64,000 nt of DNA, taken from NCBI RefSeq assembly GCF_051148895.1, contig NZ_CP154625.1, forward strand, positions 1,550,001 through 1,614,000, in the 5' to 3' direction. A program made the translations under genes and the position numbers. This document shows, in pieces, positions 47,950 through 56,723 of the stretch; position 1 is the first letter of the stretch, and the number at the start of each line of letters is the position of its first letter. Source of the stretch: Terrisporobacter vanillatitrophus (GTDB taxonomy: Bacteria; Bacillota; Clostridia; Peptostreptococcales; Peptostreptococcaceae). The notes below the pieces were generated by a model. That model was not told the origin of the DNA. It was given only the letters and a program-made list of their open reading frames with translations, and made no database searches.

Positions 47950-48720
47950 ATGAAAATAGCAATAACAGGTAAAGGTGGAGTAGGAAAAACTACATTCTCT
48001 TCCATATTATCTAGAATGTTTGCAGAAGATGGATATAGAGTAGTAGCTGTAGATGCAGATCCTGATGCTAATTTAGCAGCAGCTTTAGGATTTACAAAAG
48101 AGGTTTATGAATCAATAGTGCCTATAGCAGATATGAAAGATGTTATATCAGATAGGACAGCATCTCAAAGTGGTACATTTAATAAAATGTTTAAATTAAA
48201 TCCTAAAGTAGACGATATTCCAGAAAAATATTGCAAAGAACATAATGGTGTAAGATTGCTTACTTTAGGTAGTGTGGATTACGGTGGTTCAGGATGCGTA
48301 TGTCCAGAGCATGTACTACTTAAGAGGTTATGTTCTCACTTGATACTTCAAAACAAAGATGTAGTTGTAATGGATATGGAAGCAGGAATAGAACATTTAG
48401 GAAGAGGTACAGCTCAAGGAGTTGATGCTTTCATAGTTGTAGTAGAACCAGGGGAGAGAAGTATTCAGACATATCGAAAAGTTAAGCAACTTGGAGGAGA
48501 CATAGGAGTAAGAAAAGTATTTGTTGTTGGAAATAAGATAAGAAATAATGAAGATGAAGAATTTATAAAATCTAACTTAGAAGATGGAGATTTATTAGGA
48601 TTTATTAACTATAACCAAGAGGTAATAAATTCTGATAGAAATAATAAATCCCCCTATGATGAGAGTTCATATACTAGGAAACAAGTTAACTTAATAAAAA
48701 ATAAGTTATTAAGTTTATAA
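47950..48720 (+). CDS. cooC: CO dehydrogenase nickel-insertion ATPase CooC
   Basis: The 256-residue MinD/NifH-type ATPase begins MKIAITGKGGVGKTTFSSIL, a deviant Walker A loop with the signature Lys. It has VDADPDANLAAALG and the metal-binding pair GSGCVCPEH (C-x-C, about residues 116-118), the dimer-interface nickel site of CooC. It loads nickel into CooS using ATP. Neighbouring nickel chaperones CooJ and CooT are absent. It is cotranscribed with cooS and followed by a terminator. Confidence 0.94.
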   Translation: MKIAITGKGGVGKTTFSSILSRMFAEDGYRVVAVDADPDANLAAALGFTKEVYESIVPIADMKDVISDRTASQSGTFNKMFKLNPKVDDIPEKYCKEHNGVRLLTLGSVDYGGSGCVCPEHVLLKRLCSHLILQNKDVVVMDMEAGIEHLGRGTAQGVDAFIVVVEPGERSIQTYRKVKQLGGDIGVRKVFVVGNKIRNNEDEEFIKSNLEDGDLLGFINYNQEVINSDRNNKSPYDESSYTRKQVNLIKNKLLSL

Positions 48721-48758
48721 AAATTAGCCATATTCAAATTTTAAGTATATATTAAATC

Positions 48759-48809
48759 GGGACTGTAGGTAGATTTGTGTAAAAATAAATCTACTTATAG
48801 TCCCTTTTT
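48759..48809 (+). terminator. Terminator of cooS-cooC operon
   Basis: GGGACT and AGTCCC outer stem with inner TAGATTT/AAATCTA, then TTTTT. Confidence 0.85.
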
Positions 48810-48943
48810 CACTCACAATATAAAAATAGATTGATGTTGCATTATAACAATATCTATCCATTTTTATATCATGGATTCTAGTAGTAGCATTCCATAGGAA
48901 AAGTTAAAATAGAAATGTTATTGGAGGTTGCCTAGACAAGTTA

Positions 48944-49564
48944 TCATAGGTTCCACTTACCAGATTTTATATGATTATTGAGTGGTTTCAAACTCAAATA
49001 ATTGCCTAGACCTATATCTCTGTGTCCATATTTAGTACGACTTAATTTTCCATTTTTTAAGCAGATTGTAGAAATTTCTTCATAACCCATATGAGCCGAC
49101 ATGCAAATTACTCCTTTATGTCCAGGATAGTTTACTAACATTGTATGTCCGTAGCCAAATTGTCCCACTTTAACAGCCTTACCACTTTTATATTTGTAAA
49201 CATATGCAGTTACATCAGCCTCACAAGTACCATATGGAAGTATCATTTCAGCTTTATTATCTCCATCCATATCTACGAAATAAACACCATCAAATAGGTA
49301 TTTTCTTGATGTATTTAGTAAAACATTTACATAAGCTTTCGTCATGGATGATGTCATTTTGATTTCGCTGGAATCTGACTTTGTACTTTTTATTTTTTTT
49401 GCATATTTTTCTGCAGTTGTATAATCATGTTTATTGTAGGCACTTAACATGTTAGTTACATTAGACGAATCAGATGCGTAGGAAGTTACTGGTTGCTTAA
49501 TATATATCCCAGAAAAAATCAGTGCCATTACTAATACCATAATTATTTTTTTTAAGTTTTTCAT
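48944..49564 (-). CDS. Secreted protein of unknown function
   Basis: The 206-residue product begins with a signal peptide (MKNLKKIIMVLVMALIFSGI, cleaved near SYASD). The mature part has a short helical region and a beta-rich domain with VDMDGDNKAEMILPYG, a D-x-D-G-D-x-x-x-E pattern as in calcium-binding FG-GAP-like repeats, then YVYKYKSGKAVKVGQFG. No enzyme motif is recognised. It is monocistronic, and starts after AAAGGGGATATG. Confidence 0.7.
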   Translation of the reverse strand: MKNLKKIIMVLVMALIFSGIYIKQPVTSYASDSSNVTNMLSAYNKHDYTTAEKYAKKIKSTKSDSSEIKMTSSMTKAYVNVLLNTSRKYLFDGVYFVDMDGDNKAEMILPYGTCEADVTAYVYKYKSGKAVKVGQFGYGHTMLVNYPGHKGVICMSAHMGYEEISTICLKNGKLSRTKYGHRDIGLGNYLSLKPLNNHIKSGKWNL

Positions 49565-49882
49565 TTTTTCATATCCCCTTTGTATACTTTTTATATAAAT
49601 GAAATTTTTTTGAATGTCCTATTGTATGGTTTGCTTATTGTATAGACTATTTTATTAGAGTAGTTTTTGCTAACTGTGCCATAGGTACTATTAGATATGT
49701 AATGTTTTGTGTTGGAATTTATGCAATATTTATAAAAGTTTTTTCTTACACTTACTATTATATAAAAAAAGATGATATTTATAACAAAAAAATAGAAGTA
49801 CTGATGCATTTTTATATAATATAATATACAATTAATCCCCCTTACGTTTAAAATAGACGTAAGAGGGATTAAAATTAATTTT
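49565..49882. other. Intergenic region without a supported gene
   Basis: Very AT-rich. It contains the upstream region of the secreted-protein gene and the prfC terminator at its right end. A 72-codon minus-strand frame here has no ribosome-binding site or recognisable pattern. Confidence 0.6.
49832..49872 (-). terminator. Terminator of prfC
   Basis: AATCCC-CTTACGT pairs with ACGTAAG-GGGATT, and on the minus strand a T-rich tail follows. Confidence 0.85.
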
Positions 49883-51481
49883 TTATAAAGAAGTTTCTCT
49901 TAAAACTAAACCTTCATTTCTTTCAGCCATAGTTCTAACAGACCATTCATTAGCGAATAATACTACTGGATTTCTATCTTTATCTTCAACTAGTAATGTA
50001 TCCATTGGCATTGAAAGCTTACCAAATTTAGAAAGATCATTTTCAATCCAACGTACATGAGAGTAAGGTAGTGAGTTCATTAGTATATCAACACCGTATT
50101 CTTGTTTTAGACGATATTCTAAAACTTCAAACTGAAGAACACCAACAACACCTACGATAAGTTCTTCCATACCCCAGTTAGGTTGTCTATATACCTGTAT
50201 AGTACCTTCTTCCGCTAATTGAGTAAGACCTTTTACGAATTGTTTTCTTTTAAGAGCATTTTTTGTAGATATTCTCATAAAGTGTTCAGGAGCAAATTGT
50301 GGTATACCAGTGTATTGTAAATTTGATTGTTTTTCACTTAATGTATCACCAATATTAAATATTCCTGGGTCATGTATACCTATAATGTCACCTGGATAAG
50401 CTGTATCAATTATAACACGGTCTTGCGCAACGAACTGTTGAGGTTGAGAAAGCTTAACCTTTTTACCTCTTTGTACATGATTTACTGTCATACCCTTTTC
50501 AAATTTACCAGAGCAAATTCTAAGGAATGCAATTCTATCTCTATGATTTTTATCCATATTAGCTTGAATTTTAAATATAAATCCTGAGAAATTATCAGAG
50601 TTAGGATCAATTTCACCTAAATTACTGTTACGAGCACTTGGTGGTGCTGTTATTTCTAAGAATGACTCTAAGAAAGGCTCTACACCAAAGTTAGTAAGGG
50701 CACTTCCGAAGAATACTGGCGTTAATTCACCATTTAATATTGTATCTAAGTCAAAATTATCTCCAGCAATATCTAAAAGTTCAATATCTTCTAGTAGTTT
50801 TTCATGAAGAGCATTACCTAATAAATCATTAAATTTCTCATCAGATGGATCTCCAGTTATACAATTAGCAATAGATTGTCCATGGTTACCATCATCAAAT
50901 ACTTCAACTTGATTTTTATGACGGTTAAACACACCTTTGAATTCTTTACCAGAACCGATTGGCCAGTTTACTGGACAAGAGCGAATTCCTAGAACATTTT
51001 CAATATCTTCTAGTAGTTCAAATGGATCCTTTCCTTGACGGTCCATTTTATTGATAAAAGTGAAAATTGGAATTCCTCTCATTTTACAAACATGGAATAA
51101 TTTCTTTGTTTGATCCTCAACCCCTTTAGCAGAGTCAATAACCATTACTGCAGAGTCTGCAGCCATAAGAGTTCTATAAGTGTCTTCACTGAAATCTTGA
51201 TGCCCTGGAGTATCAAGAATATTTATACAAAAGTTATCATATTCAAACTGAAGAACACTTGATGCAACAGATATACCTCTTTGTTTTTCAATTTCCATCC
51301 AGTCAGAAACTGCATGTTTTTGAGATCTTCTTGATTTAACTGATCCAGCTTCACGAATAGCTCCTCCATATAATAGAAACTTTTCAGTTAATGTAGTTTT
51401 TCCTGCATCGGGATGGGAAATGATTGCAAAGGTTCTTCTTCTTTTAACCTCATTAATCAAACTTAAATTTTGTTCTGTCAT
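49883..51481 (-). CDS. prfC: Peptide chain release factor 3
   Basis: The 532-residue translational GTPase recycles RF1/RF2 from the ribosome. The G motifs are SHPDAGKTTLTEKFLLYGGA (G1), RGISVASSV (G2), DTPGHQDFSEDTYR (G3) and FINKMDRQG (G4). The RF3-specific C-terminal domain ends NEGLVLRETSL. Length fits RF3 (about 525-535 aa). It is monocistronic. A diverged 105-bp copy of its middle part lies at 43172-43277. Confidence 0.95.
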   Translation of the reverse strand: MTEQNLSLINEVKRRRTFAIISHPDAGKTTLTEKFLLYGGAIREAGSVKSRRSQKHAVSDWMEIEKQRGISVASSVLQFEYDNFCINILDTPGHQDFSEDTYRTLMAADSAVMVIDSAKGVEDQTKKLFHVCKMRGIPIFTFINKMDRQGKDPFELLEDIENVLGIRSCPVNWPIGSGKEFKGVFNRHKNQVEVFDDGNHGQSIANCITGDPSDEKFNDLLGNALHEKLLEDIELLDIAGDNFDLDTILNGELTPVFFGSALTNFGVEPFLESFLEITAPPSARNSNLGEIDPNSDNFSGFIFKIQANMDKNHRDRIAFLRICSGKFEKGMTVNHVQRGKKVKLSQPQQFVAQDRVIIDTAYPGDIIGIHDPGIFNIGDTLSEKQSNLQYTGIPQFAPEHFMRISTKNALKRKQFVKGLTQLAEEGTIQVYRQPNWGMEELIVGVVGVLQFEVLEYRLKQEYGVDILMNSLPYSHVRWIENDLSKFGKLSMPMDTLLVEDKDRNPVVLFANEWSVRTMAERNEGLVLRETSL

Positions 51482-51671
51482 TTTTTATCATCCTTTATTT
51501 ATTTTAATTTTATGATTATTCAAATATAAAAAATATATTTATTAGTAGTTTTAAAATACAAAAAACTACAATCCTAATTGATATTATAACTTTAATCAGA
51601 AACTGTCAATATAGAAATAGAGGAAAAATACATGTATAATGAAGTTAAACACTATATTAGGGGGATAAAAA

Positions 51672-52562
51672 TTGAATTCAGATAATTTTAAAATAAATCT
51701 ATATCTTAGAGATGCAATTATAAACAAAAAAAGAACAGCTATTATTATTTTAATCTTATTAATAGGAAGTTGTTTATTTTTATATTATGAAAATAACCAT
51801 ATAGTAATCTCAAAATACAGTTATACCAACGAGAAAGTACCATCAAGTTTTGAAAATTTAAAGATACTGCAAATCTCAGATTTTCACAATGCTGAGTTTG
51901 GAAAAAATCAAAATATAGCTATAAAAAACATAAGACAATGTGAACCAGATATAATAGTTATCACTGGCGACTTGATTGATAGAAGAAAATATGATTTAGA
52001 AAAATCCATGAATTTAGTTAAACAAATAGTAAATGTTGCACCAGTTTATTATGTATCTGGTAATCATGAAGCATGGTCCGGGCATTATGATGAAGTAAAA
52101 AAAGCTTTATTAAATGAAAATGTTAAAGTTTTAGATAATGATAGTGTAGAGATACAAAAAGGTAAGGATTCTATTACTCTGATGGGTGTAAAAGATCCTG
52201 ATTTTTTAACTTCTAATTATATTGATGGTACAAATTATAGTGAATTAGAGAAATACTTAGATTCTGTAAGTAAGGACAATAAATTTGAAATTTTACTTAG
52301 TCATAGACCTGAACTTATGTGGCTTTATAAGAAATACAACATAGATTTAGTTTTCACTGGTCATGTTCATGGTGGGCAAATTAGACTTCCTTTTGTTGGA
52401 GGTATTATTGGACCAGATCAAGGGTTTTTCCCTAAATACGATGCAGGGAAGTTTGTAGAGGGAGATACTACTATGATTTTAAGTCGTGGACTTGGAAACA
52501 GTGTATTTCCTTTTAGGATTTTCAATCCACCAGAGCTTGTGTTAGTGGAGCTTGGTAAGTAG
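51672..52562 (+). CDS. Membrane-anchored metallophosphoesterase (YkuE/YaeI-like)
   Basis: The 296-residue product has an N-terminal transmembrane anchor (TAIIILILLIGSCLFLYY, about residues 18-36) and a calcineurin-like phosphoesterase domain: QISDFHNAEFG (D-x-H), ITGDLIDRR (GD), SGNHEAWSG (GNH), LSHRPE and FTGHVHGGQIRLP (GHxH). It uses two metal ions. Relatives act on UDP-diacylglucosamine or other envelope phosphoesters; the substrate here is unknown. The start is a TTG after AGGGGGATAAAAA. Confidence 0.88.
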   Translation: MNSDNFKINLYLRDAIINKKRTAIIILILLIGSCLFLYYENNHIVISKYSYTNEKVPSSFENLKILQISDFHNAEFGKNQNIAIKNIRQCEPDIIVITGDLIDRRKYDLEKSMNLVKQIVNVAPVYYVSGNHEAWSGHYDEVKKALLNENVKVLDNDSVEIQKGKDSITLMGVKDPDFLTSNYIDGTNYSELEKYLDSVSKDNKFEILLSHRPELMWLYKKYNIDLVFTGHVHGGQIRLPFVGGIIGPDQGFFPKYDAGKFVEGDTTMILSRGLGNSVFPFRIFNPPELVLVELGK

Positions 52563-52631
52563 GAGATGAGTAGTGTAAAAACTTTTTATACTTAACCATA
52601 CAATAGATTATATTTTATGGGAATAATATAG

Positions 52632-52690
52632 TTGACAAATAGTCTAATTAGACTATACTAAGTAAGTGTGAATAGTCTAATTAGACTATT
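52632..52690 (+). promoter_or_regulatory. Promoter with two identical operators
   Basis: TTGACA (52632-52637) and TATACT (52654-52659) are 16 bp apart. The perfect 18-bp palindrome ATAGTCTAATTAGACTAT occurs at 52639-52656, filling the spacer, and again at 52672-52689, just past the start of transcription. This is a textbook repressor arrangement. The PadR-type protein encoded by the second gene of the unit is the likely ligand-responsive repressor. Confidence 0.82.
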
Positions 52691-52735
52691 TGTGAATTAT
52701 AAGGTTTTTATATTTAATAAAGGAGATGATGAAAA

Positions 52736-53584
52736 ATGATTAAATCATTTTTAATGTTAGGACAATCAAATATGGCTGGAAGAGGTTTTATTAATGAAGT
52801 ACCTCCTATTTACAATGAAAGAATACAGATGTTGCGTAATGGAAGATGGCAAATGATGACTGAACCAATTAATTATGACAGACCTGTTTCAGGAATAAGT
52901 CTAGCTGGTTCATTTGCAGATGCGTGGTGCTTACAGAATCAAGATGATATTATTGGTTTAATTCCTTGTGCAGAAGGTGGAAGTTCACTGGATGAGTGGG
53001 CTGTAGATGAAGTGCTTTTTAGACATGCAGTAAACCAAGCTAAATTTGCTATGGAAAGTAGTGAATTAGTGGGTATTTTGTGGCATCAGGGGGAAAGTGA
53101 TAGTTTTAATGGAAATTACAAAGTATATTATAAAAAACTACTTTTAATTATTGAAGCTCTTAGAAAAGAATTAGATGCTCCTCATATTCCAATTATTATT
53201 GGTGGGTTAGGAGATTTTTTAGGTAAAGAAGGGTTTGGGAAAAATTGTACTGAATATACTCTTATCAATGAAGAATTAGAAAAATTTGCTTTTGAACAAG
53301 ATAATTGTTATTTTGTTACTGCATCAGGTTTAACTTCTAATCCTGATGGAATTCATATGGATGCAATTTCTCAAAGAAAATTTGGATTAAGATATTTTGA
53401 AGCTTTTTCTAAGAGACAACATATATTAAAACCATTAGTTAATGAGACTGAGTTACTAAATTCCAATTATTCAAGAGTTCATACTAAGTCAGAGCAAATA
53501 TATATAAAAAGTATGGATTTTGCGTTAGGAAAAATGTCATATGATGAATTTATATCTCAGATTGGAAAAATTAATAATGACTAA
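52736..53584 (+). CDS. SGNH-type esterase (sialate O-acetylesterase-like)
   Basis: The 282-residue product has the SASA/DUF303 motifs: FLMLGQSNMAGRGF (nucleophile Ser, about residues 5-18), PCAEGGSSLDEW (Gly block), WHQGESDS (about residues 115-122) and NPDGIHMDAISQRKFG (catalytic Asp/His). It should hydrolyse acetyl esters on carbohydrates. No signal peptide is present, so it acts inside the cell. Its C-terminal 60 residues are an extension of unknown use. It is followed by a PadR regulator gene 58 bp downstream and preceded by twin operators. Confidence 0.85.
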   Translation: MIKSFLMLGQSNMAGRGFINEVPPIYNERIQMLRNGRWQMMTEPINYDRPVSGISLAGSFADAWCLQNQDDIIGLIPCAEGGSSLDEWAVDEVLFRHAVNQAKFAMESSELVGILWHQGESDSFNGNYKVYYKKLLLIIEALRKELDAPHIPIIIGGLGDFLGKEGFGKNCTEYTLINEELEKFAFEQDNCYFVTASGLTSNPDGIHMDAISQRKFGLRYFEAFSKRQHILKPLVNETELLNSNYSRVHTKSEQIYIKSMDFALGKMSYDEFISQIGKINND

Positions 53585-53642
53585 ACCATATAATTATGAA
53601 ATAATCATATTATAATTTTAAAAATATAAAGGAGATATAATT

Positions 53643-54152
53643 TTGATACCCTTATTAATTTTAGGCTTAATAAAACAAAATCCAGGTTCTTATGGATATG
53701 AATTACTATCATTAATGGAAGAAAGACACTATAAATATATAGTAAATTTTACTAAAGGATCATTTTATTATAATATTCAAAAGTTAGAAGAAAAAAAATA
53801 TATTAAAAGAGTTGATAAATTAGATAATACTAGAGAAACTCAAAATTATGTTATAACTGAACTTGGTAATAAAGAATTTGAAAAATTGATGTATAAGTAC
53901 GGCTCTAAAACAGAGTATGTAAATTTATCATTTTATGGAGCAATGTTATTTGCTGATGAGTATAAAACAGAGGAATTAAAAAAATTAATAGAAATACAAA
54001 TAGAACAAACTAAAGAGAGAATTTTTTTATTAGAAAAATCTCTTGAACATGATAATACTGTTTCTACTTATTTTAAAAAGATGATGGAAAATTCACTTTC
54101 ACATCATCTAGTAAATGTTCAGTGGTTTGAAGATTTGCTAAAAAGCTTATAG
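53643..54152 (+). CDS. PadR-family transcriptional regulator (169 aa)
   Basis: The product has the PadR winged helix (LLILGLIKQNPGSYGYELLS, then FTKGSFYYNIQKLEEKKYIK and the wing) and a C-terminal Vir_act_alpha_C-like helical dimerisation domain (residues 95-169). It starts at a TTG after AAGGAGATATAATT. As the downstream partner of the esterase, it probably represses the unit by binding the two palindromes at 52639 and 52672. Confidence 0.88.
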   Translation: MIPLLILGLIKQNPGSYGYELLSLMEERHYKYIVNFTKGSFYYNIQKLEEKKYIKRVDKLDNTRETQNYVITELGNKEFEKLMYKYGSKTEYVNLSFYGAMLFADEYKTEELKKLIEIQIEQTKERIFLLEKSLEHDNTVSTYFKKMMENSLSHHLVNVQWFEDLLKSL

Positions 54153-54211
54153 AAAGTCTTTATAGGAATATTCAATGTTGGAAATGAGACTATATACAAT
54201 AAGAGCAAATA

Positions 54212-54240
54212 CGCAATAGTTATAAAGTGCGAAGGAAAAA
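54212..54240 (+). repeat. Dispersed leader element, copy 8
   Basis: CGCAATAGTTATAAAGTGCG, close to the 8481 copy. It lies just upstream of a possible 27-residue membrane peptide ORF. Confidence 0.4.
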
Positions 54241-54255
54241 AGCGAGAAATATATA

Positions 54256-54339
54256 TTGAAAGATAAATCAAGTATCGTAGTGTCTTCTATTATGCTTTTA
54301 CTTGCTACAAGTTACCTGGTATTTTTATTTACTATTTAA
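54256..54339 (+). CDS. Possible 27-residue membrane peptide
   Basis: A TTG opens MKDKSSIVVSSIMLLLATSY followed by LVFLFTI and TAA. The pattern is a charged tip plus one hydrophobic helix, like small toxic or regulatory membrane peptides. The ribosome-binding site is weak. It could equally be chance or a gene fragment. Confidence 0.25.
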   Translation: MKDKSSIVVSSIMLLLATSYLVFLFTI

Positions 54340-54396
54340 TTTGAGGCATAAAAATTTAGTGAGAATGATATTATCTTAAGAAATAGATATAAATAA

Positions 54397-54442
54397 GAGT
54401 ACTAATCTTGGATTTAAAGTTTCATAAAATTAGTACTCTATT
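54397..54442. terminator. Terminator
   Basis: GAGTACTAAT and ATTAGTACTC pair around 22 nt, then TATTTC. Confidence 0.65.
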
Positions 54443-54486
54443 TCAATATATAAAATTTTATTTACTAAAAGGTTATATTTTTTTTA

Positions 54487-55413
54487 CTATGAACAAGGAA
54501 TTTCATCTATATTATTATTTTTTAATAACTCATTTATTAAATTTACTTGGGATGAACTAACTTTTATAGGAGCTCTGCCAGATGAAATTTTAGATGATTT
54601 TTTTAGTGAAAACTCAAGGCTATAGCATACTTTACCATTTATAGATTCTTTACTCCACATATATCCTTGAATATTATTCCAAGGTATAAAATACTTAAAT
54701 GTAAGTATACCATCAGAGTATACAATTGTATGCTTTCCCTTAGGAGTTAAGATGGATAAGTATATAATTATATATATAAAGAAACTTAATAAATTTAAAT
54801 TAAATAAAAACGAAGATAATACTTCGCTTGATTGTATATGGATAGACTTACTTAAAATGGACATCAAAAGTATAAAAGAGATAATTATAAGAAATATCTG
54901 TGTATATTTTATAGCCTTTTCTTCCCATATAGATGATTTATAAGATTGAATATAGAAAAGGGGATCTAATTTAGACAGTTCACGCTCTTTTTTATATGTT
55001 CTGATAATATCTATGATATAAATTCCTAGACATAAATTAATAGATATATTTAAGAGAGCACAGATAAAAAACATATTAAGATTGTTAAAACTATCAATGT
55101 AACTGTATGCTAATCCGCTAAAAGTGGAAATAGATAAAACTATTATTACTAAAAATATGTGTAATAATCTACCAAACTTAGAGGTTTTATCTTTATAAAT
55201 TTTACTTAAAATATCAGGATCACCCATTTGTTTTAAAGCCATAGTTGTGGCAGCGTCAGTACTCATACCATCTTTAGTATATTCTTCAATATAACTATAA
55301 ATATGGTCTCTAAGTTCATCTTGAATATCTTTTGCTTTTTCTTCTGTAGGAATAAACTTACATACAGATTGTAGGAAATTTTGTATAGAATTATTTTGCA
55401 TATTCATTAACAT
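54487..55413 (-). CDS. Permease prefix domain 1-containing membrane protein (DUF1700-like)
   Basis: The 308-residue product begins with a soluble helical prefix domain (EEKAKDIQDELRDHIYSYIE, then DAATTMALKQMGDPDILSK), which is shared by DUF1700 and anti-sigma-like permeases. Six or so hydrophobic helices follow, and then a C-terminal soluble domain. Such genes nearly always sit behind a PadR regulator, as here. The function may be membrane sensing coupled to the PadR protein. Its start overlaps the PadR gene by 23 bp. Confidence 0.8.
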   Translation of the reverse strand: MLMNMQNNSIQNFLQSVCKFIPTEEKAKDIQDELRDHIYSYIEEYTKDGMSTDAATTMALKQMGDPDILSKIYKDKTSKFGRLLHIFLVIIVLSISTFSGLAYSYIDSFNNLNMFFICALLNISINLCLGIYIIDIIRTYKKERELSKLDPLFYIQSYKSSIWEEKAIKYTQIFLIIISFILLMSILSKSIHIQSSEVLSSFLFNLNLLSFFIYIIIYLSILTPKGKHTIVYSDGILTFKYFIPWNNIQGYMWSKESINGKVCYSLEFSLKKSSKISSGRAPIKVSSSQVNLINELLKNNNIDEIPCS

Positions 55414-55738
55414 TCCCCCCTAATACTAAATTCATTGTTTTACTAAATACCTTCCATTCATTTTCTCGTCCTTTTAATTCTGTAAGACCTTTTTTAGTAA
55501 TTCTGTAGTATTTTCTACGTCTACCATTTTCAGTATCCCAAAAGGATTCGATGAATTTGTTTTTTTCAAGATCATGTAAAATAGGATATAGAGTTCCTTC
55601 TTTAAAGAGAAAGACGCCATTAGATTTATTTTCAATTTCTTTAATCATTCCATATCCATACATGGGTTCTTTTTTTAGTGAATTTAAAATTAATGTTATA
55701 GTACTACCTTTTATAAGTTCCTTATTCAAAATAAACAC
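55391..55738 (-). CDS. PadR-family transcriptional regulator (115 aa)
   Basis: This short PadR (subfamily 2) reads LILNSLKKEPMYGYGMIKEI, then FLFKEGTLYPILHDLEKNKF, with the wing RRRKYYRITKKGLTELKGRE. It is the first gene of a two-gene operon with the prefix-domain membrane protein. By family analogy it represses its own operon until released by an envelope-active compound. The start follows GAGGTGTTTATTTTG on the minus strand. Confidence 0.9.
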   Translation of the reverse strand: MFILNKELIKGSTITLILNSLKKEPMYGYGMIKEIENKSNGVFLFKEGTLYPILHDLEKNKFIESFWDTENGRRRKYYRITKKGLTELKGRENEWKVFSKTMNLVLGGNVNEYAK

Positions 55739-56137
55739 CTCGGATTCCTATGTATTATAAAATGATTGTATTCTATTTTATGGATAAAGTCAATATGCAT
55801 GAAAAATAATTGTATATAACATAGACAATTTTAATACGTTTCAAAATAAAGGTCGTTTCTATATGCTTATAGGTAAATTGGAATTTATAAGTGAAGATGT
55901 TTAAGATTAAGTACAATCATTAGATGATTCTAATTAAACAAAGACCAAGTAATTGATGATGACCTTGTGTAGCGTGAATTTGGATATGAAATAAAAAAAT
56001 CTTTTATAGTTGGGTCTATAATTTCTACTACTGTTTTTGCATCAAAATCAACATAGAAGATAATAAATCAGAATTTTAAGGTAAGATTTGAAAATTCGTG
56101 GTGGAAGAAATTTTAATTGTTTTTAATTTTTCTTATT

Positions 56138-56153
56138 TGTAACGAATGTTACA
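56138..56153. promoter_or_regulatory. Crp/Fnr-type operator upstream of ferredoxin
   Basis: TGTAAC-GAAT-GTTACA is a perfect palindrome with 6-4-6 geometry. It is the best candidate site for the FNR-like regulator encoded at 59977. Confidence 0.6.
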
Positions 56154-56194
56154 GAAACATGTAAAAAAAAGGTATATTATGAATGCAAGCTTAA

Positions 56195-56236
56195 AGATGA
56201 CTGAGAGGCAGTATGATTGGATTTTTTCAGTCATCT
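56195..56236 (+). promoter_or_regulatory. 5' leader hairpin of ferredoxin mRNA
   Basis: AGATGACTGA and TCAGTCATCT are exact complements around 22 nt, with a T6 run inside the loop rather than after the stem. It could stabilise the mRNA or attenuate transcription. Confidence 0.45.
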
Positions 56237-56276
56237 ATCTAAAATATAAATACATAAATAAAAAGGAGAATTAAAA

Positions 56277-56465
56277 ATGAGAGCTTTTGTAGATAGAGAT
56301 GTTTGTATAGGATGTGAATCATGTGCAGGAATGTGTCCTGAAGTATTCACAATGGATGATGAAGGAATATCAGTTCCAATGGAAGGTGAAATATCTGAAG
56401 ATATATTAGAATCAGCAAAAGATGCAATGGAAAATTGTCCAGTATCAGCTATAACAATAGACTAA
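56277..56465 (+). CDS. Single-cluster ferredoxin
   Basis: The 62-residue product reads MRAFVDRDVCIGCESCAGMC then P, and ends ENCPVSAITID. It therefore has one [4Fe-4S] site of the type C-x2-C-x2-C and a distant C-P, as in monocluster ferredoxins of Clostridium and Thermotoga. The acidic middle (MEGEISEDILESAKDAMENC) fits an electron carrier. It may supply electrons to the flavodiiron protein encoded next. The ATG follows AAAAGGAGAATTAAAA. Confidence 0.93.
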   Translation: MRAFVDRDVCIGCESCAGMCPEVFTMDDEGISVPMEGEISEDILESAKDAMENCPVSAITID

Positions 56466-56508
56466 TAAAAGCATATAAATAATATGTAAGATAAAAATGT
56501 AACTATTT

Positions 56509-56540
56509 AGGTAAATAATTTAAAGAATTACCTTTTTATT
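56509..56540 (+). terminator. Terminator after ferredoxin
   Basis: AGGTAA and TTACCT pair around 13 nt, then TTTTT. Confidence 0.6.
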
Positions 56541-56690
56541 TTTATAAAAATCTGATATTCTATTTACAGAAATGGAAATTTGAATAATCAGTTTTAAAAA
56601 TTGGAAATCTAAAATAGAAAGTAAAAAATGATGTGGGATATATTTTTTTATATTGGTATCTCGTGTTGGACTTTAAAGAGATTTTTTGTA

Positions 56691-56722
56691 AAAAAGGAGA
56701 ATTAGCAAAAAGGAGAATTAGC
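56691..56722 (+). repeat. Tandem duplication of the FprA ribosome-binding site
   Basis: The 16-bp unit AAAAAGGAGAATTAGC occurs twice in perfect tandem, ending one base before the ATG. Only the second Shine-Dalgarno sequence has normal spacing; the first may act as a standby site. Confidence 0.85.
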
Positions 56723-56723
56723 A

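Larger units (their letters stand above)
55739..56276 (+). other. Long intergenic region with remnant and ferredoxin leader
   Basis: No intact gene is seen. A frame at about 55972-56056 reads EFGYEIKKSFIVGSIISTTV and stops at TAG; it may be the tail of a lost membrane protein gene. The right part holds a Crp/Fnr-type palindrome (56138-56153) and a leader hairpin (56195-56236) before the ferredoxin gene. Confidence 0.5.

Noticed and set aside
49591..49809. 72-codon minus-strand ORF in the gap upstream of the secreted protein gene
   Set aside because: No ribosome-binding site, low-complexity AT-driven residues (Tyr, Asn, Ile, Phe) and no conserved pattern.
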